A stretch of 64,000 nucleotides of DNA, taken from positions 11,483 to 75,482 of the forward strand of contig CAWITA010000006.1 of assembly GCA_963838835.1 (NCBI GenBank), given 5' to 3'. Positions within the stretch are counted from its first letter, which is position 1. The number at the start of each line of letters is the position of its first letter. The notes beneath the pieces were generated by a model. That model saw nothing but the letters and a program-made list of their open reading frames with translations, ran no database searches and was not told the origin of the DNA. Source of the stretch: Bog-473 sp963838835. Lineage in GTDB: Bacteria > Actinomycetota > Acidimicrobiia > Acidimicrobiales > RAAP-2. Of the stretch, positions 17,725 to 26,512 are shown piece by piece. Made by a program: the position numbers and the translations under genes.

Positions 17725-17919
17725 TTACTCGCTGATGATCTCGATGGCGTACTCGGGGCAGTTCGCTACGGCCAGCCGGGCCTTCTCCTCGAGCTCGGGC
17801 GGCACCTCGTCGACGATGACCGTGGCCTGCCCGTAGTCGTCGACGTCGAAGATCTCGGGCGCCAGGCCGTAGCAGCGGGCGTGCCCCTGGCACTTGTCGG
17901 GGTCGACGCGGATCTTCAT
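17725..17919 (-). CDS. [3Fe-4S] ferredoxin, P450 electron donor
   Basis: 64 residues. Three cysteines fit a [3Fe-4S] cluster: C10 and C16 in CQGHARC, and the distal Cys in NCPEYAI. A His occupies the position of the missing second ligand, as in many actinobacterial P450-linked ferredoxins. Its ATG overlaps the P450 stop (ATGA), so the pair is co-translated. It would pass electrons from a ferredoxin reductase, not seen nearby, to the P450. The last codons and stop lie in a short direct duplication of TCTTACTCGC. Confidence 0.9.
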   Translation of the reverse strand: MKIRVDPDKCQGHARCYGLAPEIFDVDDYGQATVIVDEVPPELEEKARLAVANCPEYAIEIISE

Positions 17920-19130
17920 CCGAACACCACCGGCAGTTTGCGGGGACCCCGGACTTGGCCGCCGGCCCAGGTGATCTCCTCTCCCTCAGCGAGCGAGAAG
18001 TCCGGGATGCGCCCGAGCCACTCCTCGAGCGCCACCTGCAGCTCCATGCGGGCCAGGTTCGATCCGGCGCAGCGGTGGATCCCCGAGCCGAAGGCAACGT
18101 GCCGGTTGTGGCTTCGGTCAAGCTGGACCGCCTCGGGATGCTCGAACGCCTCGGGGTCGCGGTTGGCGGCCGGGAAGTTCATCAGCACCTTGTCCCCCGC
18201 CTTCATCGGGCAACCGCCGTACTCGAAGTCTTCCGTGACCTCACGCGCCATGGTCACCGGGGCGTACGCCCGCAGCAACTCCTCGATGGCGGTGGGCCAG
18301 ATCTCGGGCTCGGCCAGCATGCGCTTGCGGTCGTCGGGATGCGTGGCCAAGTGCCAGAGCGACGACCCGATGGCGCTCCACGTCGTATCGACGCCGGCGA
18401 TGAGGACGAGCGCGGCCATGCCGAGGACGATGCCGTCGTCGACCGGCTCCCCCTCGACCTCGGTGGTCAGGAGTTCACTGAGCAGGTCGTCCCCGGGGTT
18501 CTGACGACGGTCCTCGAGCTGCCCGAGGAAGTAGTTCAGGAGACCCTCGGCGCCACGCTGGCGACGTTCGGCGTCGTCGGCGAACTCCAGCACGTCGCGC
18601 ACCCACCCCGTGAAGGTGTCGGACAGGTCGGACGAGACACCCAGGATGTGCGCAATCACGCGGACCGGGATCTGCTGGGCGTAGTCGGAGGCGGCGTCCG
18701 CGTGACCATTCCCGGCGAAACCGTCGAGCAATCGGCGGCACAGGTCCCGAGTGAGCGGGATGTAGCTCTCCACCCGCTTGTGCGAGAACCACGGCAGCAG
18801 GAGCCGACGGGTCCAGGTGTGCAAAGGCGGATCCGAGGAGATGGGTGGCAGTCCGTACTCGAGGTTCGGCCCGTCGAAGTTGGCGTTGGGGTCCTCGTCC
18901 TCGTCGCCCGGGATGACCGCCACCTTCAGCGAGCTGAAGTGGTCGATGTCGTGCGCGATGGCGGTCACGTCCTCGTAGCGAAGGGGCATCCAGCTGCTCT
19001 TGCGCCGGTCGGTGTGCGGGATGGGGCATGTCGGACGCAGCTCGTCCCAGATGCTGAAAGGGTCCTCGAGGTAGCGCGGGTCCATCACGTCGAAATCGCT
19101 CGCCCAGTCCGTCACCGGTGCGTTTGTCAT
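17916..19130 (-). CDS. Cytochrome P450
   Basis: 404-residue soluble bacterial P450. Heme-binding loop FGSGIHRCAGSNLAR; oxygen-activating I-helix AGVDTTWS; ExxR motif EELLR. No membrane anchor. ATG start at 19130. It is followed directly by its ferredoxin, with overlapping stop and start. It hydroxylates an unknown small molecule. The 267 nt upstream (19131-19397) hold no gene that I can recognise. Confidence 0.93.
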   Translation of the reverse strand: MTNAPVTDWASDFDVMDPRYLEDPFSIWDELRPTCPIPHTDRRKSSWMPLRYEDVTAIAHDIDHFSSLKVAVIPGDEDEDPNANFDGPNLEYGLPPISSDPPLHTWTRRLLLPWFSHKRVESYIPLTRDLCRRLLDGFAGNGHADAASDYAQQIPVRVIAHILGVSSDLSDTFTGWVRDVLEFADDAERRQRGAEGLLNYFLGQLEDRRQNPGDDLLSELLTTEVEGEPVDDGIVLGMAALVLIAGVDTTWSAIGSSLWHLATHPDDRKRMLAEPEIWPTAIEELLRAYAPVTMAREVTEDFEYGGCPMKAGDKVLMNFPAANRDPEAFEHPEAVQLDRSHNRHVAFGSGIHRCAGSNLARMELQVALEEWLGRIPDFSLAEGEEITWAGGQVRGPRKLPVVFG

Positions 19131-19397
19131 GGGAACTCCCTTGATCCGTCTCAGCCGCCCGCCCCACCCTACTGCGGGCCGACGCTGGGCTCGTCATTGC
19201 GGCGACGCATTCTGCGCTCGGGCCCCAGCGGCGCGCGGTGAGACCACACGGCCGTGGCACCGTGCAGACACAGACGCGGCTGTCGTCGGAGGCCGGGTCT
19301 TGGCCGTTGTTGGGGCTCAGCGCAGCAACCGGCGCCGGCGGAACGTCCGCTCCGGCCGGTGCGACGGGCAAGGGCGTGCCTCCTCCCACCTGTGCGC

Positions 19398-20234
19398 CTA
19401 GTGCATGACGCGCTCGCCCCGCCGCAGCACCTCGTACTGGCGTGACTCGTCGTCGGCGCTTATCCGTCTCGGCCGCCCGTCCGGCTCGGTGCGGACCACC
19501 GCGGCGCCGCTCGGCGCGAACTGCACGATGTAGGCCTTGCGCACCTCCTCGGTGCGGTTGGGGCCGGTCGAGTGCGGGGTCAGCGACGAGAACACGATGA
19601 TGCTCCCGGCCGACGCCGGCACTGCCACCGCGTCCGCGGGATCGCGCAGGCACACGAAGCCGATGTCGGAGTACTCGTGGGCCAGCGTGCCGAGACGGTG
19701 CAACCCCGGCACCACCCACGGGCACCCGTTCTCCTCCGTGGCGTCGGTGAGCGCCACCCAGCACGTCAGGTACTGCTGCGGCTCGACAAATGCGTAGCCA
19801 TTGTCCTGGTGCCACGGAAAAGGCGACTCGGTACCGGGTTTCTTGTAGACCGCCTGGTCCCAGTACAGCCGCACGTCCGGTCCGACGAGGTCGGCACAGA
19901 CGTCGGCCAAGAGCGCCGAGGAGGTGAAGCTCCGCAGCAGCGCCGAGCGCTGCACCAGGTGCGTGGTGAAAGTGATCTCGTCGGCGCGGGCGATGAAGAA
20001 GCGGCCGCCCTCCATGGTGCGCAGCAGCTCTTCTTGACGGGCCTCGAAGGGGTCGATGGCTGCGAGCAACGCCTCCACCTCGCCGGGGCTGAGCGCGTCC
20101 TCCAGCACGAAGTACCCCAGCTCGTCGTACCGGCGCGCTTGCTCCCGGGTGAGAACACGCAACGGCCCGTCGTGGTCGACCCAGGAGAACGACGCGTTCA
20201 GCTCGTGAACCGCTGGACCGGACGGGGCGGTCAT
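19398..20234 (-). CDS. Phytanoyl-CoA dioxygenase (PhyH) family protein
   Basis: Fe(II)/2-oxoglutarate-dependent oxygenase of 278 residues. Iron ligands His and Asp are in PWHQDNGY and the distal His in TPHSTGPNRT, with the Arg just downstream (EVRKAY) that binds 2-oxoglutarate. I chose the ATG at 20234, which overlaps the crotonase stop as ATGA, over the open frame up to 20327, whose extension is Arg-rich and unlikely. Last gene of the GNAT-crotonase-PhyH operon; may hydroxylate an acyl-CoA or another carboxylic substrate. Confidence 0.87.
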   Translation of the reverse strand: MTAPSGPAVHELNASFSWVDHDGPLRVLTREQARRYDELGYFVLEDALSPGEVEALLAAIDPFEARQEELLRTMEGGRFFIARADEITFTTHLVQRSALLRSFTSSALLADVCADLVGPDVRLYWDQAVYKKPGTESPFPWHQDNGYAFVEPQQYLTCWVALTDATEENGCPWVVPGLHRLGTLAHEYSDIGFVCLRDPADAVAVPASAGSIIVFSSLTPHSTGPNRTEEVRKAYIVQFAPSGAAVVRTEPDGRPRRISADDESRQYEVLRRGERVMH

Positions 20235-20998
20235 GACCCGGTAAAGCGGGGCTCGCGGCGCTCTGCCGCAGCGCGTACGCCCTCGCCGAAGTCGGCCGTG
20301 TCGCGCAGTTCGAGCTGCTCGGCGCACTCGTGTTCCATGGCGAGCCGAGCCTCCTCCACCAGGCCGCGGCGCAGCGTGGCCCGGATGGAGCGGACCGCCA
20401 GCGGGCCAGAGGCGCCCAACTCGTCCGCGTACCGCAGAGCCTGCGCCAAGTGGTCGCCGTCTGCGGCCAGCCGGTCGCAGAGGCCGAGGGCCAGTGCCTC
20501 CTCCCCGCCGACACGGCGCCCGGTGAGCAACAGGTCAGCGGCGGCCTGCCGGCCGACCGCGGCGGGCAGCGTCACCGTCAGCGCGAAGCCGTGATGAAAG
20601 CCCAGACGGGCAAAATTTGCGCTGAAGCGGCTGCGCGGGGTGGCCACCCGGAAGTCCGCTGACAGCGCCAAGCCACAACCGCCCCCGATGGCCGCTCCCT
20701 GCACCGCGGCCACAACGGGAAGGGGCGCGGCAAAAAGGCGCAGGGCGGCGCCGTACAGCGCAGCGATGTCCTGACCGGCGTTGCTTGCGAAGTCGAGCCC
20801 GGCACAGAAGTGCCGACCCTCCGAGGCGAGGACGACGGCGCGGCACCACCCCGAGCGGTCCAGTTCCTCGTAGGCGGCGGCCACCGCGTCGACCAGGGTC
20901 GTGTCGAAGTAGTTGTTCGGCGGCCGGTGGAGACGCACGATGCCGACGTGCGCGCCGTGCTGCTCCACGGTGACGTCGCTGACCTCCCCCGCGTTCAC
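20231..20998 (-). CDS. Crotonase-fold protein (enoyl-CoA hydratase/isomerase family), catalytic Glu absent
   Basis: 255 residues. The oxyanion-hole motifs HFCAGLDF and GAAIGGGCGLAL are present, so CoA-thioester binding is likely. The two Glu residues of true enoyl-CoA hydratases are missing: the first position reads GGGCGLAL instead of GGGxELAL, and the second region reads SANFARLGF where PE is usual. It is therefore unlikely to be a standard hydratase; an isomerase, hydrolase or other crotonase reaction is possible. The GTG start overlaps the GNAT stop (GTGA) and its own stop overlaps the PhyH start. Confidence 0.85.
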   Translation of the reverse strand: MNAGEVSDVTVEQHGAHVGIVRLHRPPNNYFDTTLVDAVAAAYEELDRSGWCRAVVLASEGRHFCAGLDFASNAGQDIAALYGAALRLFAAPLPVVAAVQGAAIGGGCGLALSADFRVATPRSRFSANFARLGFHHGFALTVTLPAAVGRQAAADLLLTGRRVGGEEALALGLCDRLAADGDHLAQALRYADELGASGPLAVRSIRATLRRGLVEEARLAMEHECAEQLELRDTADFGEGVRAAAERREPRFTGS

Positions 20999-21480
20999 GA
21001 CTCCACGTCCTCCAGGCTGCGCCAGTACATCACCGCTTCCTCACCCTCGACGGCGGCCGGGATCCGTCCGATCTCCTCGAAGCCCAGGCGTTGGTACATG
21101 GAGCGGACGGGGTTGGACTCGAAGACGAGATTGAACATGACGGCGTCAAACCCGAGGCGCCGCGCCTCGCGCAGCGAATGCTCCACCAGCGTCCGGCCCA
21201 CGCCCGTATTCCGGTACGGGGCGAGCACGAAATAGCCGGCGTTGGCGATGTGCGCCGCCCGCCCGACGAAGTTGGGCTTGAGGTAGTAGGCGCCGATAAG
21301 CGACCCCTCGAACCGGGCCACGAGCACGGCCGACGAGTGTGCGATCCAATAGGCATCGAAGTCTTCCCGCGTGAGCGGGGGGACTTGCGGGAAGCCCTCC
21401 CGGGCCACGACGATGCGGCTGAAAGCCCGGAACAGGTCGTCGTGGTCGTCCACTGTGGCCTCTCGGATGTCGACCGGCAC
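20995..21480 (-). CDS. GNAT family N-acetyltransferase
   Basis: About 161 residues starting VDIREATVDDHD after a GTG at 21480. The acetyl-CoA-binding region reads APYRNTGVGRTLVEHSL, a variant of the Q/RxxGxG/A motif, and the fold ends with MYQRLGFEEIGR. The open frame reaches 21642, but the added stretch is low-complexity and Arg-rich, and a GGGAG sequence lies just before the GTG, so I use the shorter form. First gene of the operon with the crotonase and PhyH genes. Acceptor unknown. Confidence 0.82.
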   Translation of the reverse strand: MPVDIREATVDDHDDLFRAFSRIVVAREGFPQVPPLTREDFDAYWIAHSSAVLVARFEGSLIGAYYLKPNFVGRAAHIANAGYFVLAPYRNTGVGRTLVEHSLREARRLGFDAVMFNLVFESNPVRSMYQRLGFEEIGRIPAAVEGEEAVMYWRSLEDVES

Positions 21481-21547
21481 GCTCCCAAGGTACCGGCGCC
21501 GGGCGCGCGCCGAGGGGCGCACGCCCGGTGCGGACACAGTCGACTCG

Positions 21548-22378
21548 CTACGTGCCGACGCCAAAGCCGGTCGTGCCAGTCCCAGGTCGCACCGCCTCGA
21601 TCGGATCCCGCAGGTCGTCGATGTACCCGAGGGCGTACGCACCCCGGTCGTAACCCATTAGGCGGAGCAGCTCTGTCGGCAGCGTCTCGGCCACCTCGCG
21701 CGGCACGGAGAGGTACTGATTCTCCTCCTGACGCAGCCAGGCCACGTTGTAGGTGATGTTCAGTCCGATACGGGTCGCGTCGGAGCGGTTGGGTCCGCCG
21801 CCGTGGTAGACGCTGCCCGAGTAGAAAAGGACGGAACCGCGCGCCATCTCGGCCGGCTCGGTGTCGTCGAGGCCGAACGTCAGCTTGTCCTCGCGCCGGT
21901 TGCTCCCCACGACGACTCGGGTGGCGCCGTTGTGTTCGGTGAAGTCGTTCAGCGCCCAGATGGTGTTGCACTGGACCTCGTACCCCGGCGGGAACGGGAA
22001 GAAGTCGAACGCCCACTGGTCCCGGTGGATCGGTTGGGCCGACTCCCCCGAGCCGATGGCGATGGCCTGGGTCAGGTGCAATTGGATGTTCGTGGCGTGC
22101 CCGAGGAAGGTACGTGCCGTGCCGAGGGCGAGCGGGTGCATGACAAGCTGGCGGCACGAGGGCGACCGGGCGATCAACGAGCCCGTCCTCCGGGTGCGAT
22201 TGCCGCTGAAGTCGTCGGGCCCCGTCGGCGTCGCCTCGAGATAGGGCCGCAACTCGGACTCGATCCGGCGGAGCAACGCAGGCGCCGCCACACAGTCGAC
22301 GATGACGGCGCCGTCGCGCCCGATCGTCGTCGCCACCGCCTCCGGGTTGGCGTCGTTCGCAAGGTGAACGATGGGCAT
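21548..22378 (-). CDS. Phytanoyl-CoA dioxygenase (PhyH) family protein, second copy
   Basis: 276 residues, Fe(II)/2-oxoglutarate oxygenase. The iron triad is seen in IHRDQWAF (His, Asp) and VYHGGGPNRS (distal His), and the Arg in TRIGLN is the 2-oxoglutarate ligand candidate. It is only distantly similar to the PhyH protein at 19398. It is divergent from the ArsR regulator; the shared 117-nt gap holds an inverted repeat. It resembles the proteins that hydroxylate small lipids or secondary metabolites; substrate unknown. Confidence 0.86.
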   Translation of the reverse strand: MPIVHLANDANPEAVATTIGRDGAVIVDCVAAPALLRRIESELRPYLEATPTGPDDFSGNRTRRTGSLIARSPSCRQLVMHPLALGTARTFLGHATNIQLHLTQAIAIGSGESAQPIHRDQWAFDFFPFPPGYEVQCNTIWALNDFTEHNGATRVVVGSNRREDKLTFGLDDTEPAEMARGSVLFYSGSVYHGGGPNRSDATRIGLNITYNVAWLRQEENQYLSVPREVAETLPTELLRLMGYDRGAYALGYIDDLRDPIEAVRPGTGTTGFGVGT

Positions 22379-22456
22379 CCCTCATCCTCCACAACGACGG
22401 TCCGAAGGGGCAACTCCTCGCTCCCCGCCCCGTGAGCCCGAGAAGTACAAGGACAG

Positions 22457-22494
22457 TATTTAACTTGACAGCTATCTAACTACTTGGTTAAATA
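22457..22494. promoter_or_regulatory. Inverted repeat / promoter region between PhyH and ArsR genes
   Basis: TATTTAAC (22457-22464) and GTTAAATA (22487-22494) are perfect 8-bp inverted arms in an A/T-rich patch inside a GC-rich region. A TTGACA box (22465-22470) lies between them, and the right arm touches the ArsR ATG at 22496. The position suits autoregulation by the ArsR protein and joint control of the divergent dioxygenase; binding is inferred. Confidence 0.5.
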
Positions 22495-22495
22495 A

Positions 22496-22867
22496 ATGGC
22501 GGTGAAGACCACGACCGACGACCGGCTCGATGCGGCGTTCGCCGCGTTGGCGGACCCGACCCGGCGCGCCATCCTGAGCCGTCTGGCGCGAGGTGACGCC
22601 ACGGTCGGCGAGTTGGCCGCGCCCTTCGAGATGTCGCTGCCGGGCGTCTCGAAGCACCTCAAGGTGCTCGAGCGGAGCGGTCTTATCTCGCGGGGGCGCA
22701 CCGCCCAGTTCCGGCCCTGCCACCTCGAGCCCGAGGCGCTCGACGGTGCACTGGACTGGATCGCCACCCACCGGCGCCTCTGGAGCGAGCGCTTCGACAA
22801 GCTCGATGCGCTGTTGGCGGACTTGCAGCGCACGCCCGAAGGCAGAAGGCAACGCCGGCGTGGGTGA
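22496..22867 (+). CDS. ArsR family winged-helix transcriptional regulator
   Basis: 123 residues. The winged helix begins ALADPTRRAILSRLARGDATV, and the recognition helix region is MSLPGVSKHLKVLE, as in ArsR/SmtB proteins of the SRPBCC-associated type. The cysteine-pair metal motif is not present, so the signal is not obviously a metal. It overlaps the next gene (AHSA1 domain) by 8 nt, a very common pairing. It probably represses its own operon and perhaps the divergent dioxygenase. Confidence 0.9.
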   Translation: MAVKTTTDDRLDAAFAALADPTRRAILSRLARGDATVGELAAPFEMSLPGVSKHLKVLERSGLISRGRTAQFRPCHLEPEALDGALDWIATHRRLWSERFDKLDALLADLQRTPEGRRQRRRG

Positions 22868-23360
22868 GCACAGTGGCGCCGACGGCGCGCCGGACCAGCT
22901 GCGCTTTCGCCGGGTCTTCGAGGCGCCGCGGGAGCTGGTCTTCCGCTGCATGATCGACCCGGACCATCTGACCCATTTCTGGGGCCCCGCTGGTGTGTCC
23001 GCGCCGCGTGACAGCATCAAGGTCGATGCGCGACCCGGCGGCGTGTTCGAGACGGTGATGGTCGGTGACGCCGACGGCAGCACATACCGGACGCACGCCG
23101 TGTACGACGACGTGCGCGAGCCCGAGCTCTTGTCATGGACGGAGACCCACTCGGGTATGCGGGTCCGCGCCGAGTTCGTTGCGCTCGGGCCGGACCGCAC
23201 CGAGGTGCGGATCCATCAGACGTACGTGCCCACGGCCTTCCTGGCGCCCGAGGTCCAGGCGGGGTTCTTGAGCTCGCTCGATCGCTTCGACGCGTATCTC
23301 GGCCGCTTGACGCCCCCGCCCGGCGGCGAACACACCGACACCGATACCGCTCGCCGATAG
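22860..23360 (+). CDS. SRPBCC / AHSA1-like domain protein
   Basis: 166 residues. The AHSA1 (activator of Hsp90 ATPase homologue 1-like) signature is clear: RVFEAPRELVFRCMIDPDHL, then WGPAGVSAP, with DARPGGVFETVM further on. The fold is a hydrophobic-ligand-binding helix-grip. I chose the GTG at 22860, which overlaps the ArsR end by 8 nt; the frame is open further upstream but inside the ArsR gene. It is the usual partner of this ArsR type and is thought to bind a small lipophilic ligand; function unproven. Confidence 0.85.
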   Translation: MGEHSGADGAPDQLRFRRVFEAPRELVFRCMIDPDHLTHFWGPAGVSAPRDSIKVDARPGGVFETVMVGDADGSTYRTHAVYDDVREPELLSWTETHSGMRVRAEFVALGPDRTEVRIHQTYVPTAFLAPEVQAGFLSSLDRFDAYLGRLTPPPGGEHTDTDTARR

Positions 23361-23371
23361 GAGGAAGCACC

Positions 23372-24031
23372 ATGACCGTCGACGCCTCTGCCGCACCTGC
23401 GCTCGGCACCGATGCGGGGCTGGCCGCCGCCATCGCCGACGAGTACCGCGCGCTGGCCGACCTGCTGGAGGTCGCGGATCGGGCCGTGTGGGACGCGCCG
23501 TCGCTGTGTGAGGGGTGGCGGACCCGTGAAGTCGTGGCGCACATGACGATGCCGGTGCGCTTTTCCGCCCCGGCGTTCTTGGCGGAGCTGGAGGCGGCTG
23601 ACGGTGATTTCACCAGGCTGTCGAATGCCATCGCAGCCCGGGACGGCGCGCTCCCCCTCGAGACCCTGCTCGCCGCCCTCCGCTCCGAGGTGTTGCACGG
23701 CTGGTTGCCGCCCGGCGGTGGGCTGGAGGGTGCCCTGACGCACTGCGTGATCCACGAGCTCGACATCATCGAGGCAGTGCCTCTTGCACGGGCAGTGCCC
23801 CTGCCCCGCGTCGCCCGGGTGCTCGGGATCGTGAGCGATCCGGGTTCGCCCAACCTCTTCGGCGTCGACCTCACTGGCGTCCAGTTGCGGGCCGACGACC
23901 TGAACTGGTCCCAGGGGTCCGGGGCGATGGTCTCAGGGCCGGCGCAGGCGCTCGCCCTGGTGGCGTGCGGACGTCTGCTGCCGACCGGCCGGCTGGGCGG
24001 CGACGCCGCCGGACGCTTCACGCACGACTAG
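23372..24031 (+). CDS. DinB/MDMPI-type (maleylpyruvate isomerase-like) protein
   Basis: 219 residues beginning MTVDASAAPAL, with a GGAGGA ribosome-binding site 5 nt before the ATG. The mycothiol-dependent maleylpyruvate isomerase N-terminal fold is indicated by CEGWRTREVVAHM (metal His) and THCVIHELDI (two further His ligands). Such four-helix, metal-binding proteins of actinobacteria often use mycothiol as cofactor. It follows the ArsR and AHSA1 genes in one operon. The specific reaction is not known. Confidence 0.82.
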   Translation: MTVDASAAPALGTDAGLAAAIADEYRALADLLEVADRAVWDAPSLCEGWRTREVVAHMTMPVRFSAPAFLAELEAADGDFTRLSNAIAARDGALPLETLLAALRSEVLHGWLPPGGGLEGALTHCVIHELDIIEAVPLARAVPLPRVARVLGIVSDPGSPNLFGVDLTGVQLRADDLNWSQGSGAMVSGPAQALALVACGRLLPTGRLGGDAAGRFTHD

Positions 24032-24212
24032 GCGCTCGACCACCGCCCCGGTGGCCGGACGGTCTCAGGAACGTTGGGCCCGCGAGGGCACCGGCCCTTG
24101 CAGGCCCAAAGAGGTCACAGAGGAATAACCCAGTGGTCACGATCTGGTCATCGGCCATTCAGAATCATTGGGTAGGCAGGACCTGTCTGCCCACGGTCCG
24201 AGGAGGTCCTGC

Positions 24213-25418
24213 ATGTCCACCGTCACCGTCCGCTCCCTCGGCGTCCTCGCGACGGCGGGAATCGCAGCCCTGACAAGTGCACTCACCGTGACCGTGCCCG
24301 TGGCAACTGCCGATCCCGGCGACGGCTCCGGACCTTTTCCGGGACACCACGACGGCCTCAGGGCGACGGTGATCCTCTCGGGGAGGTCGTTGAGGCACAC
24401 ATTCACCGAAGCTGGCTCCTCGACGGTCCGTTCTGAACCACTGGCCGATCCCGACGACATCACCCTGCTCGGCCAAGATATCTTCGTCGGCTTCCAAAAT
24501 GGCGTCGGGCCGCAAGGTCAACCCAGTCCGAGCGGGAACCTCGACAGCACCGTGGTCGAGCTGACACAGAGCGGGCAGCCCGTCACGCAATGGGAGGTCG
24601 TGGGGAAGACCGACGGGGTGACCGCTGACCCCCAAGCTCACCTGGTCATCGCCACGGTCAACGAGGACGCCAACTCATCCTGGTACACGATCACGCCGGG
24701 ACCCGGCGGAGGCGCGGTACGTCACTACGCGTACAACGAGGCGCTGCCGCACAACGGTGGCACCGACGCCATCTCCATCTACGAGGGGCAGATCCTGATC
24801 AGCGCCTCGGCCCCTGGCACGACGGGAACGCTGATGGCACCGCAGCCGACCTTCCCCGCCGTGTATTCGGTCAGTCTCGACCCGTCGGACTCGATCGCCA
24901 CCGTCACGCCGTTCTTCTACGACGAGGACCCGGCCGTGGTTGCAAACGTCGGAACGCGACAGACCGGCCAGACGGTGAAGTTAGCCCTGACCGACCCGGA
25001 CTCCAACGAGGTCGTGCCGCCGTACGCGCCGCGGTTCTCGGGCGACTTCATGCTGACGAGCCAGGGCGACCTGAAGCAGATCTTCGTCGGCCGTTGGGAC
25101 CACACGCTCCAGGTGCTCTCGCTCTCGCAGTCCGTCGACGACACCGCCTGGCCCGACCACTACGGAACCGGAACCCTCTACGCAACCGACTCGACCAACG
25201 ACGCGGTCGACGCCCTGACGGGGAACTTCCCGGACGGCCCGGTCGTCGCTGCCACCCCCTGCGGGGCGAACAGTGCGCCGCCGACGTGCCCCGATCCGCC
25301 TACCTATCCCGCCAACTACCTGGCCGCGCTCAACCCGTGGTCCGGTCAAGTCACTCCGCTTTCGGTGGGGGGCGCGGCGTTCGTGCCCCAGGGCGGCCTC
25401 CTCTTCGTCGGGGATTAG
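24213..25418 (+). CDS. Secreted protein of unknown function, beta-propeller-like
   Basis: 401 residues. The ATG at 24213 has an AGGAGG site 7 nt upstream and starts a signal peptide, with hydrophobic core VLATAGIAALTSAL and a cleavage-like ATA-D near residue 34. The mature part is rich in Gly, Thr, Asp and short beta-strand-like segments (LIATVNEDANSSWYTI, GTLYATDSTNDAVDAL), as in secreted beta-propeller or quinoprotein-like folds. One Cys pair occurs near the C-terminus. No catalytic motif is recognised. It stands alone, with 181 nt upstream and 218 nt downstream. Confidence 0.72.
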   Translation: MSTVTVRSLGVLATAGIAALTSALTVTVPVATADPGDGSGPFPGHHDGLRATVILSGRSLRHTFTEAGSSTVRSEPLADPDDITLLGQDIFVGFQNGVGPQGQPSPSGNLDSTVVELTQSGQPVTQWEVVGKTDGVTADPQAHLVIATVNEDANSSWYTITPGPGGGAVRHYAYNEALPHNGGTDAISIYEGQILISASAPGTTGTLMAPQPTFPAVYSVSLDPSDSIATVTPFFYDEDPAVVANVGTRQTGQTVKLALTDPDSNEVVPPYAPRFSGDFMLTSQGDLKQIFVGRWDHTLQVLSLSQSVDDTAWPDHYGTGTLYATDSTNDAVDALTGNFPDGPVVAATPCGANSAPPTCPDPPTYPANYLAALNPWSGQVTPLSVGGAAFVPQGGLLFVGD

Positions 25419-25443
25419 GGCCAGCAGGGCCAGCAGGGCCAGC
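25417..25443 (+). repeat. Three 9-bp tandem repeats after a stop codon
   Basis: Three exact copies of AGGGCCAGC, the first beginning inside the TAG stop of the secreted protein gene. Probably a slippage product in the 3' untranslated region. No function is suggested. Confidence 0.7.
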
Positions 25444-25636
25444 GGTGAACTGATTCACAAGCGGCACACCGTGAGGACGGCGCCGGCTGTCATTCCGTTG
25501 CGATTACCCTGCGCTCTCGTGTCGGAGGTGTAACGTCGCCAGCAATGCTGGGGGGCTCGTGGCGAGGACTGCGTGATGGACGCGCCAGGGATCACATCGA
25601 TCCGGTTCCGGACCCGAGCAGGTAGGGGAACCGCGG

Positions 25637-26512
25637 ATGGGAGTGGGCCCGGTCGTGCAGGCCTCGTCCCAACCAGTCGACGGTCGCGCCGAACCGGAGG
25701 GTGACCGCAAGGGCGCGGTCCTGGTGGTGGACCAGGTCAGCGTGGGATTCGGCGGATTGCTGGCGCTGAGCGAGGTGTCGATGTCCGTCGACGACGACGA
25801 GGTCGTCGGCGTCATCGGCCCGAACGGCGCAGGTAAGACGACCCTCTTCAACGTGATCTGCGGGTTCGTGCACCCCAGTTCGGGCTCGCTCGCCTACCGC
25901 GGCACCGACCTGCGCCGGCACCATCCGCACGACCTGGCCAAGCTCGGAATCGCCCGCACCCTCCAAGGCGTCGGGTTGTGCGCCGGGTTGAGCGTGCAGG
26001 AGAACGTCATGCTGGGCGCCCAACCTGCGCTCCGTAGTGACATGGTGTCCTCCTTCCTCGGCCTCTGGCGCTCGAGCCGGGAGGAGCGCCAGGTGGCGAG
26101 TCGGGCCCTCGAAGTCCTCGACGAGCTCGGCGTTGCGTCGCAGGCCCGCAAACTCCCGGGCTCGCTGCCCTACGGCGTGCAGAAGCGAGTCGCACTCGCG
26201 CGCGCACTCATGGCCCAGCCACGCCTGCTGCTGCTCGACGAACCGGCGAGCGGGCTGTCGGAGAGCGACATGGACGAGCTCGGCACGAGGATCCGCGGCC
26301 TGACCGACCGCATGGCCGTTCTGCTGGTGGAGCACCACATGGACCTGGTCATGTCGGTGTGCGACCGCCTCGTCGTTCTCAACTTCGGGCAGGTCATTGC
26401 CGAGGGCCCCCCGGCGGCCATCCGGGTCAACCCGGAGGTGGCGACGGCGTATCTCGGGGATGTCGTCGACGACAATGCCCTGTCGCAACAGCCGGGAACG
26501 GGTCATGCTTGA
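25637..26512 (+). CDS. livG: Branched-chain amino acid-type ABC transporter ATPase LivG
   Basis: 291 residues. Walker A GPNGAGKTT, the LivG-type signature LPYGVQKRVALARAL in place of LSGGQ, Walker B LLLLDEP, then the switch His in VEHHMDLVM. First gene of a five-gene importer set on the plus strand, and it overlaps livF by 8 nt. In the LivFGHMK family, LivG and LivF power uptake of branched-chain amino acids, amides, urea or aromatic acids; the substrate here is unassigned. The first ~25 residues are polar and outside the fold, so a later start is possible. Confidence 0.92.
   Translation: MGVGPVVQASSQPVDGRAEPEGDRKGAVLVVDQVSVGFGGLLALSEVSMSVDDDEVVGVIGPNGAGKTTLFNVICGFVHPSSGSLAYRGTDLRRHHPHDLAKLGIARTLQGVGLCAGLSVQENVMLGAQPALRSDMVSSFLGLWRSSREERQVASRALEVLDELGVASQARKLPGSLPYGVQKRVALARALMAQPRLLLLDEPASGLSESDMDELGTRIRGLTDRMAVLLVEHHMDLVMSVCDRLVVLNFGQVIAEGPPAAIRVNPEVATAYLGDVVDDNALSQQPGTGHA

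Noticed and set aside
18475..20514. 679-codon open frame on the minus strand across the P450 and PhyH genes
   Set aside because: It is an out-of-frame shadow of several real genes, with low-complexity Arg/Ala/Gly content and no motif.
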